This document shows positions 39,786-45,998 of a DNA stretch of 45,998 nt, in pieces. A program made the position numbers and the translations under genes. The number at the start of each line of letters is the position of its first letter. Within the stretch, counting starts at the first letter, position 1. Source of the DNA: Asaia bogorensis (GTDB taxonomy: Bacteria > Pseudomonadota > Alphaproteobacteria > Acetobacterales > Acetobacteraceae); the NCBI GenBank assembly GCA_945874805.1, contig CAMCJI010000002.1, forward strand, positions 1-45,998, read 5' to 3'. The notes under the pieces are model-generated. The model saw only the letters and a list, made by a program, of their open reading frames with translations. It did not search any database and was not told where the DNA came from.

Positions 39786-42167
39786 TTACTCGGCCGCCAT
39801 GCGCGGGGCGGCGGCGTTGATGATCGACCAGATCTTCTGGGCGGTGGCGGGCATTTCGACGTGGCGCACGCCGTAGGGCTTCAGCGCGTCGACAACCGCG
39901 TTGATCACGGCCGGCGGCGAACCGATGGCACCCACCTCGCCGCAGCCCTTCGACCCCAGCGGATTGTGCGTGCACATCGTATTCTCGGTCGAGACGGCGA
40001 AGTTCGGCAGATCGTCGGCGCGCGGCATCGTGTAGTCCATCATCGAGCCAGACAGCAGCTGCGCGTTCTCGTCGTAGATCGCCGATTCCAGCAGCGCTTG
40101 GCCGATGCCCTGGGCCACGCCGCCCTGCACCTGGCCCTCGACGATCATCGGGTTCACCACCCGGCCCACGTCGTCCACCGCGGTGAAGTTCACCACCGTG
40201 GTCACGCCGGTCTCCGGGTCGATCTCGACCTCGCAAATGTGGCAACCGCCGGGATAGGTGAAGTTGTGCGGATCGTAGAACGCCGTCTCGTCCAGGCCCG
40301 GCTCGATTTCCTCGATCGGGTAGTTGTGCGGCACATAGGCGGTCAGCGCGATCTCACTCAGGGTCTTCGACCGGTCGGTTCCCGCCACCGAGAACTTACC
40401 GTCCTTGAACTCGATGTCGTCCACTGCGGCTTCGAGCAGATGGGCGGCGATCTTCTTGCCCTTGGTGATGATCTTGTCCATCGCCTTCACCATGGCCGAC
40501 CCGCCGACGGCCAGCGAACGGCTGCCGTAGGTGCCCATGCCGAAGGGGATCTTCGAGGTGTCGCCGTGGACGATATCCACCTGGGAGAACGGCACGCCCA
40601 ACTGATCGGCGACCAGCTGCGCGAACGTCGTCTCGTGGCCCTGGCCATGGCTGTGCGTGCCGGTGAACACCGTCACCGAGCCGGTGGGATGCACGCGCAC
40701 ATTCGCCACTTCATACAGGCCAGCACGGGCGCCGAGCGAGCCGACGACCTTCGACGGCGCGATGCCGCAGGCTTCCAGATACGTCGAGATGCCGATGCCG
40801 CGCAGCTTGCCCTTCGCGGCGGCGGCGGCCTTGCGGGCCGGGAAGCCGGCCCAGTCGGCCACTTTCAGCGCGGCGTCGAGCGTCGCGAAGTAGTCGCCGC
40901 TGTCGTATTGCAGCGCCACCGGGGTCTGATACGGGAAGGCGTCGCGCGGAATGAAGTTGCGGCGGCGCAGTTCCACCTTGTCCATCCCGGTGTCATGCGC
41001 GATGGCATCCACCAGCCGCTCCAGCAGGAACGTCGCTTCCGGCCGCCCGGCGCCGCGATAGGCGTCCACCGGCACGGTGTGGGTGAACACGGCCTTCACC
41101 TCGGCATAGATCACCGGCGTCTTGTAGGTGCCGGCCAGCAGCGTCGCATAGAGATAGGTCGGCACCGCAGGCGCGAAGGTGGAGAGATAGGCGCCCATGT
41201 TGCAGAGCGTGCTGACCTTCAGCGCGAGGAAGTTGCCGTCCTTGTCGAGCGCCATCGAGGCGGTGCTCACATGGTCGCGGCCATGCGCGTCGGACATGAA
41301 GGACTCGGTGCGATCCGCCGTCCACTTCACCGGGCGTTTGATCTTGCCGGCGGCCCAGGTGACGATTGCCTCCTCGGCATAGTGGTAGATCTTGCTGCCG
41401 AAGCCGCCGCCCACGTCGGGGGCCACCACGCGCAGCCGGTGCTCGGGCAAGCCGAGCACGAAGGCGCCCATCAGCAGCCGGATCACATGCGGGTTCTGGC
41501 TGGTGGTGTACAGCGTGTAGTCGCCGGACATCGAATCGAAGTCGCCGATCGCCGCGCGCGGCTCCATCGCGTTCGGGATCAGCCGGTTGTTCGAAAGCTC
41601 AATGGTGACGACCTTGTGGGCCCCGGCAAAGGCGGCTTCCTGTGCCGCCTGGTCGCCGATATGCCAGTCGTAGCACTGGTTGCCGGCGATCTCGTCGAAC
41701 ACCAAGGGCGCGCCGGGCTTGACCGCATCGGTCACGGTGGCGATGGCCGGCAGGTCCTCAAGCTCGATCACCAGCAGCTCGGCCGCGTCCTTCGCCTGCT
41801 GGCGGGTCTCGGCGATCACCACGGCGATGGGGTCGCCAACATGGCGCACCTTGCCCTCGGCGAGCACGGGGTGCTTCGGCTCCGCCATCGGCGAGCCGTC
41901 CTTGGAATGGATCTGCCAGCCGCAGGGCAGGCCGCCGATCGCCGCGAGATCGGCGGAGGTCAACACCGCCACCACACCCGGCGCGGCGAGCGCTGCCGTG
42001 GCGTCGATCGAGACGATGCGCGCATGCGGCCGGTCGCTGCGGCGGATGATGGCGTGGGTCTGGCCCGGACGGTTGATATCGTCCGTGTAGTTGCCGCGGC
42101 CACTGATGAAGCGCAGGTCCTCCTTGCGGCGGACGGAGGCGCCAATCCCTTCAAACGGTGCGTTCAT
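39786..42167 (-). CDS. coxL: Molybdenum hydroxylase large subunit (CoxL form II type)
   Basis: This 793-residue molybdopterin-cytosine-dinucleotide subunit carries out hydroxylation of its substrate. It has the family N-terminus ([20 protein letters not shown]), [11 protein letters not shown], and the C-terminal [12 protein letters not shown] holding the catalytic glutamate. The active-site loop is AYRGAGR (bases 41063-41043), the form II signature; true CO dehydrogenase (form I) has AYXCSFR with the copper-binding cysteine, which is missing here. The substrate is therefore probably an aldehyde, N-heterocycle or other compound, and CO oxidation is doubtful. It stands between coxS and coxM. 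Maturation genes (coxD-G) are not in the window. Confidence 0.93.
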   Translation of the reverse strand: MNAPFEGIGASVRRKEDLRFISGRGNYTDDINRPGQTHAIIRRSDRPHARIVSIDATAALAAPGVVAVLTSADLAAIGGLPCGWQIHSKDGSPMAEPKHPVLAEGKVRHVGDPIAVVIAETRQQAKDAAELLVIELEDLPAIATVTDAVKPGAPLVFDEIAGNQCYDWHIGDQAAQEAAFAGAHKVVTIELSNNRLIPNAMEPRAAIGDFDSMSGDYTLYTTSQNPHVIRLLMGAFVLGLPEHRLRVVAPDVGGGFGSKIYHYAEEAIVTWAAGKIKRPVKWTADRTESFMSDAHGRDHVSTASMALDKDGNFLALKVSTLCNMGAYLSTFAPAVPTYLYATLLAGTYKTPVIYAEVKAVFTHTVPVDAYRGAGRPEATFLLERLVDAIAHDTGMDKVELRRRNFIPRDAFPYQTPVALQYDSGDYFATLDAALKVADWAGFPARKAAAAAKGKLRGIGISTYLEACGIAPSKVVGSLGARAGLYEVANVRVHPTGSVTVFTGTHSHGQGHETTFAQLVADQLGVPFSQVDIVHGDTSKIPFGMGTYGSRSLAVGGSAMVKAMDKIITKGKKIAAHLLEAAVDDIEFKDGKFSVAGTDRSKTLSEIALTAYVPHNYPIEEIEPGLDETAFYDPHNFTYPGGCHICEVEIDPETGVTTVVNFTAVDDVGRVVNPMIVEGQVQGGVAQGIGQALLESAIYDENAQLLSGSMMDYTMPRADDLPNFAVSTENTMCTHNPLGSKGCGEVGAIGSPPAVINAVVDALKPYGVRHVEMPATAQKIWSIINAAAPRMAAE

Positions 42168-42246
42168 GGAGGTCCACCCTGATGCTTATTTGCCCGTGGA
42201 CCCGGCGCGGACGATACCGCACCGGTCGTCCCGGGCATTTTCCGTT

Positions 42247-42732
<486 letters not shown>

Positions 42733-42802
42733 GTTTGTTCCCTTCCTGATCCCGGTCTCGATTGTCTGCCGGTCCGTGTGGGCGGAGTGTTGTCACCCGG
42801 GC

Positions 42803-42832
42803 CGGATATGGTCAAGCGCGGTTGATTGACAA
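42803..42832 (-). promoter_or_regulatory. Possible promoter of the coxSLM operon
   Basis: On the minus strand TTGTCA (42832-42827) and TATCCG (42808-42803) are 18 bases apart, in the 110-base gap upstream of coxS. The -35 hexamer matches 5/6; the -10 is weaker. No activator motif was recognised. Confidence 0.33.
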
Positions 42833-42842
42833 TAATGAATCG

Positions 42843-43853
42843 CTATGCGCTGACGGATACAACGCTATCCGGCACCACATCCAGATGGCAGGCAGACACC
42901 CGCCCAAGCCCCACATCGCGCAGCTGCGGCTCCTCGCTTTTGCACCGATCGAACACGAACGGGCAACGCGTATGGAACCGGCAGCCCGACGGTGGATTGA
43001 TCGGGCTCGGCACATCGCCCTTGAGGATGATGCGGCTGCGCTTCACCGTCGGGTCCGGCACCGGCACGGCCGAGAGCAGCGCCTTCGTGTAGGGATGATG
43101 CGGGGTTGCGAACAGCGTCGAGCGGTCCGCCACCTCCACGATCTTGCCCAGATACATCACCGCCACTCGATGCGTCAGATGCTCGACGATGGCGAGGTCA
43201 TGGCTGATGAACAGCAGCGCCAGTCCCAGATCGTCCTGCAGGTCGGACAGCAGATTGACGATCTGCGCCTTGACCGACACGTCCAGCGCCGAGACCGCCT
43301 CATCGCAGATGATCAGGTCGGACCCCGGCGCGAGCGCGCGCGCGATACCGATGCGCTGGCGCTGGCCACCGGAAAACTCATGCGGAAACCGGTGCATCGC
43401 ATCGCGCGGCAGCCGCACCTTGTCCATCAGGGCTGCGACTCGGTCCTCCAACTCAGACCCCCGCGCGAGCCCGAAATTGACGATCGGCTCGCCGATGATG
43501 TCGCGCACCCGCTGGCGCGGATTGAGCGAGCTGAACGGGTCCTGGAACACCACCTGCACCCGCCGGCGCATCGGGCGCAGCGCGGCGTTGGACAGGTTGT
43601 CCACCCGCTTGCCGTCCAGCAACACCTCGCCATCGGTGATCGGATACAGCCGCAGGATGGCCTTGCCCACGGTCGATTTGCCGCAGCCGGACTCGCCGAC
43701 GATCGACAGGGTCTCGCCCTTCTTGATCGAGAAGGACACGCCATCAACGGCATAGACGTTGCCGGTCTGCAGGCCAAGAATGCCGCCATGCAGCGGAAAA
43801 TGCTTCTTGAGGTTGCGGACTTCGAGCAGCGGAGGGGGGGAGATTGCGTTCAT
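42843..43853 (-). CDS. dppF: Dipeptide/oligopeptide ABC transporter ATP-binding protein (DppF/OppF type)
   Basis: This 336-residue ATPase energises a peptide or nickel-type importer at the inner membrane. Walker A is GESGCGKST (about residues 52-60), the Q-loop FQDPFSSLNP, the signature FSGGQRQR, Walker B LIICDEAVSALD, and the H-loop FISHDL. The C-terminal oligopeptide-transporter extension has GCRFHTRCPFVFDRC, which in relatives can bind a 4Fe-4S cluster. ATG 43853 starts MNAISPP; a longer frame runs into the upstream gene and is rejected. It is the last gene of the operon. Confidence 0.93.
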   Translation of the reverse strand: MNAISPPPLLEVRNLKKHFPLHGGILGLQTGNVYAVDGVSFSIKKGETLSIVGESGCGKSTVGKAILRLYPITDGEVLLDGKRVDNLSNAALRPMRRRVQVVFQDPFSSLNPRQRVRDIIGEPIVNFGLARGSELEDRVAALMDKVRLPRDAMHRFPHEFSGGQRQRIGIARALAPGSDLIICDEAVSALDVSVKAQIVNLLSDLQDDLGLALLFISHDLAIVEHLTHRVAVMYLGKIVEVADRSTLFATPHHPYTKALLSAVPVPDPTVKRSRIILKGDVPSPINPPSGCRFHTRCPFVFDRCKSEEPQLRDVGLGRVSACHLDVVPDSVVSVSA

Positions 43854-43864
43854 CCGGTGCGTCC

Positions 43865-44872
43865 TCAGGCCACGTTGCTGCGTTCGGCGTAGTGGCAGGC
43901 AACCATATGCCCCGGCGACTTGATCTCCACCGCCGGCGCGACATTCCGGCAAAGATCGGTCACCAGCGCACAGCGTCCGGCGAAGGCGCAGCCCTTGATG
44001 CGCTGACGCAGGCTCGGCACCTGGCCCGGAATCTCCGTCAGCTTCGTGCGCCCCACATGCTCCATCGACGATCCCAGCCGCGGCACCGCGCCGAGCAGGC
44101 CGCGCGTGTAGGGATGCTGCGGGTTGAGGAACACCGCCTCGGCCGTGCCTTCCTCCACCTTGCGCCCGGCATACATCACCACCACCCGCTGCGCCATTTC
44201 CGCCACCACGCCGAGGTCGTGCGTGATCAGCATGATCGCACTGCCCAGCCGCGTCTTCAGGTCGCGCATCAGGTCGAGGATCTGCGCCTGGATCGTCACG
44301 TCCAGCGCCGTTGTCGGCTCGTCGGCGATCAGCAGCTTCGGGTTGCAGGCCAGCGCCATGGCGATCATCACCCGCTGGCGCATGCCGCCCGAGAGCTGGT
44401 GCGGATACTCGCGCACCCGCCGCCCCGGCGCGGGAATACCCACCAGCGTCAGCATCTCCACCGCCCGCTGTTCGGCCTGCTGCTTCGAGCGCCCCTCATG
44501 CCGCCGCACCGTCTCGCCGATCTGAAAGCCGACAGTCAGCACCGGATTGAGGCTGGTCATTGGCTCCTGGAAGATCATCGAGATGTCCTTCCCGCGGATC
44601 TGCTCCATCTCCATCGGCGTGGCGTCCAGCAACTCGCGCCCCTGGAAGCGGATCGAGCCGGCAATCTTGCCCGGCGGCTCCTGGATCAGCCGCAGGATCG
44701 ACATCGAGGTGACGGACTTGCCGCAGCCGGACTCGCCCACGATCGCCAGCGTCTCGCCCGCGTCGATATGGAAGGACAGGCCCTCCACCGCCCGCACCAC
44801 GCCATCCACCGTGCCGAAATGCGTCTGTAAATTCTCGACCTCAAGCAGAGGCCGATCAGATGTGCTGCTCAT
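43865..44872 (-). CDS. dppD: Dipeptide/oligopeptide ABC transporter ATP-binding protein (DppD/OppD type)
   Basis: This is the second ATPase subunit, 335 residues, partner of DppF. Walker A is GESGCGKSV (about residues 44-52), Q-loop [10 protein letters not shown], signature LSGGMRQRV, Walker [14 protein letters not shown], and H-loop LITHDLG. The C-terminal extension contains [18 protein letters not shown], the OppD/DppD cysteine motif. ATG 44872 (MSSTSDRP) lies five bases after the permease stop; the longer frame to 45004 is inside the permease gene. Confidence 0.93.
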   Translation of the reverse strand: MSSTSDRPLLEVENLQTHFGTVDGVVRAVEGLSFHIDAGETLAIVGESGCGKSVTSMSILRLIQEPPGKIAGSIRFQGRELLDATPMEMEQIRGKDISMIFQEPMTSLNPVLTVGFQIGETVRRHEGRSKQQAEQRAVEMLTLVGIPAPGRRVREYPHQLSGGMRQRVMIAMALACNPKLLIADEPTTALDVTIQAQILDLMRDLKTRLGSAIMLITHDLGVVAEMAQRVVVMYAGRKVEEGTAEAVFLNPQHPYTRGLLGAVPRLGSSMEHVGRTKLTEIPGQVPSLRQRIKGCAFAGRCALVTDLCRNVAPAVEIKSPGHMVACHYAERSNVA

Positions 44873-44877
44873 GCGGA

Positions 44878-45789
44878 TCAGACCTTCTTGGCCATGCGCG
44901 GATCGAGCGCGTCGCGCAGACCGTCGCCGAGCAGGTTGACCGCCAGCACGGTGATGGAAAGGAACACGGCGGGGAAGAACACGATGTAGGGCTTCACCTG
45001 CCACAGCGCCCGGCCCTCGGCCATGATATTGCCCCAGGACGGGATGATCGGCGGCGTGCCTGCCCCGATGAACGACAGCGTCGCCTCGGTCAGCATGGCC
45101 GAGGCGGTGATGAACGTTGCCTGCACGATGATCGGCGCCATCGTGTTCGGCAGGATATGCTTGAAGATGATCTTCGGCGTGCTGGTGCCGGACGCCACCG
45201 CCGCCTCCACATAAGGCTGCTCACGAAGGCTCAGCACCACGCCGCGGACGAGACGCGCCACGCGCGGCACTTCCGCCACTGTGATGGCGATGATCACGTT
45301 CTGCACGCTGCCCCGCGTCAGCGCCATCAGCGCGATGGCGAGCAGAATGCCGGGAATGGACATCAGCCCGTCCATGATCCGCATGATGATCGCATCGGCC
45401 AGCCGCACGAAGCCGGATGTCAGCCCGATGGTCAGCCCGATGATCGAGGCGAAGAACGCCACCGAAAACCCGACGATCAGCGAAACCCGCGCGCCATACA
45501 GCACCCGCGAATACACGTCCCGCCCCAGCATGTCCGTGCCGAACCAATAAAGCTCGCTCGGCGCCCGCGTGCGCTTCGAGGGCGCCAGCGCCGTGGGATC
45601 GACCGTCCACAACAACGGCGCGAAGATCGCCATCGCCACGATCAGCGCCAGCAGCGTTCCGCCTACCGCGATGGTGGGGTAGCGGTAGATGAACATACCC
45701 ACCTTCCCGCGCGCGCGGCGGGCCGGCAGAACCTCAGGAAGCTCGGGGGCCGCCGCAACGTCCCGTGCGGTCAGGATGGTGGTGCTCAT
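44878..45789 (-). CDS. dppC: Dipeptide/oligopeptide ABC transporter permease (DppC/OppC type)
   Basis: This 303-residue inner-membrane permease has an N-terminal OppC-type segment and about six transmembrane helices (for example [42 protein letters not shown]). Conserved sites are [21 protein letters not shown] (about 82-102) and the EAA cytoplasmic loop [21 protein letters not shown], which contacts the ATPases. Its start overlaps the stop of the upstream permease (TGATG). Confidence 0.94.
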   Translation of the reverse strand: MSTTILTARDVAAAPELPEVLPARRARGKVGMFIYRYPTIAVGGTLLALIVAMAIFAPLLWTVDPTALAPSKRTRAPSELYWFGTDMLGRDVYSRVLYGARVSLIVGFSVAFFASIIGLTIGLTSGFVRLADAIIMRIMDGLMSIPGILLAIALMALTRGSVQNVIIAITVAEVPRVARLVRGVVLSLREQPYVEAAVASGTSTPKIIFKHILPNTMAPIIVQATFITASAMLTEATLSFIGAGTPPIIPSWGNIMAEGRALWQVKPYIVFFPAVFLSITVLAVNLLGDGLRDALDPRMAKKV

Positions 45790-45998
45790 CAGTAACGGAT
45801 CCTCGGGTCGAAGACGGTATAGAGCAGGTCAACCAGCAGATTCACGACGACGTAGACGAAGCTGAACATCAGCACCACGCCCTGAATCACCGGATAGTCG
45901 CGCCGCAGAATGGCATCGACGACCAGCCGCCCCAGGCCCGGGATGGCGAACACGCTCTCGGTCACCACAGCACCGCCGATCAGGGCGGCAAAGCCGAT
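45789..45998 (-). CDS. dppB: Dipeptide/oligopeptide ABC transporter permease (DppB/OppB type), C-terminal part
   Basis: Only the last 69 residues are in the window. The visible sequence (GGAVVTESVFAIPGLGRLVVD ... VVNLLVDLLYTVFDPRIRY) is the standard C-terminus of DppB/OppB-type permeases, including the ESVFAIPGLGRL segment. The frame is open to the window edge and the stop TGA at 45791-45789 overlaps the DppC start. The substrate-binding protein is probably further upstream, outside the window. Confidence 0.92.
   Translation of the reverse strand: MGFAALIGGAVVTESVFAIPGLGRLVVDAILRRDYPVIQGVVLMFSFVYVVVNLLVDLLYTVFDPRIRY

Noticed and set aside
39861-42182. Open frame of 773 codons on the plus strand
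   Set aside because: Antisense shadow of coxL, which has clear molybdenum hydroxylase motifs.

Overview
This is a GC-rich window with very short intergenic gaps (none above about 220 bases) and many ATGA/GTGA/TGATG gene overlaps. Gene content points to an alphaproteobacterium, most likely Rhodospirillales/Acetobacteraceae. This rests on the pyrB-pyrC-plsY-dprA-topA-rnr run, a PleD-type response regulator next to rpmG, PEP-CTERM surface proteins and a typical alphaproteobacterial formate dehydrogenase cluster. The taxonomic call is inference; no rRNA or tRNA gene was found here.

Layout. (1) 1-11108, plus strand: housekeeping block with the tail of a membrane protein, aspartate carbamoyltransferase, a dihydroorotase-like protein that has lost its metal ligands, PlsY, DprA, topoisomerase I, RNase R, an S41 protease and ribosomal protein L33, closed by a strong hairpin terminator. 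(2) 11222-15154: PleD-like diguanylate cyclase, an acyl-CoA ligase and a small PEP-CTERM protein. (3) 15155-20513: glutathione transferase and serine-glyoxylate aminotransferase, divergent from a large FAD/Fe-S D-2-hydroxyacid dehydrogenase and a DUF924 gene. (4) 20483-24914: HD hydrolase, an unrecognised helical protein, a stand-alone EAL protein with a perfect inverted repeat at its start, and a three-gene operon (renalase-like flavoprotein, DUF3253, DUF1499). (5) 24915-36915: a formate dehydrogenase island. One minus-strand operon holds a YdaS-HTH/TorD fusion, a small Tat-signal protein and the alpha, beta and gamma subunits. A second minus-strand operon holds a lipoate-ligase-like protein, DUF6505, DUF6352, DUF3305 and DUF3306. 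A divergent gene encodes a 663-residue polyferredoxin. A secreted choice-of-anchor/PEP-CTERM gene sits between the two operons. (6) 36921-38903: OmpA-like protein and a phytanoyl-CoA-dioxygenase-like protein. (7) 38977-42732: a three-subunit molybdenum hydroxylase of the CoxSLM (form II) type. (8) 42843-45998: dipeptide/oligopeptide ABC transporter genes, running off the window end.

How the parts may work together: formate dehydrogenase, serine-glyoxylate aminotransferase, the D-2-hydroxyacid dehydrogenase and the molybdenum hydroxylase suggest use of one- and two-carbon compounds. Both large oxidoreductase systems need molybdenum (or tungsten) cofactor. The most notable system is the formate dehydrogenase island. 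Its chaperone carries a DNA-binding domain, and a 19-base palindrome overlaps the predicted -10 box of its own operon, which would fit feedback control of enzyme synthesis by the maturation chaperone. The island also carries a ligase-fold protein without the usual catalytic lysine and four conserved DUF proteins of unknown role.
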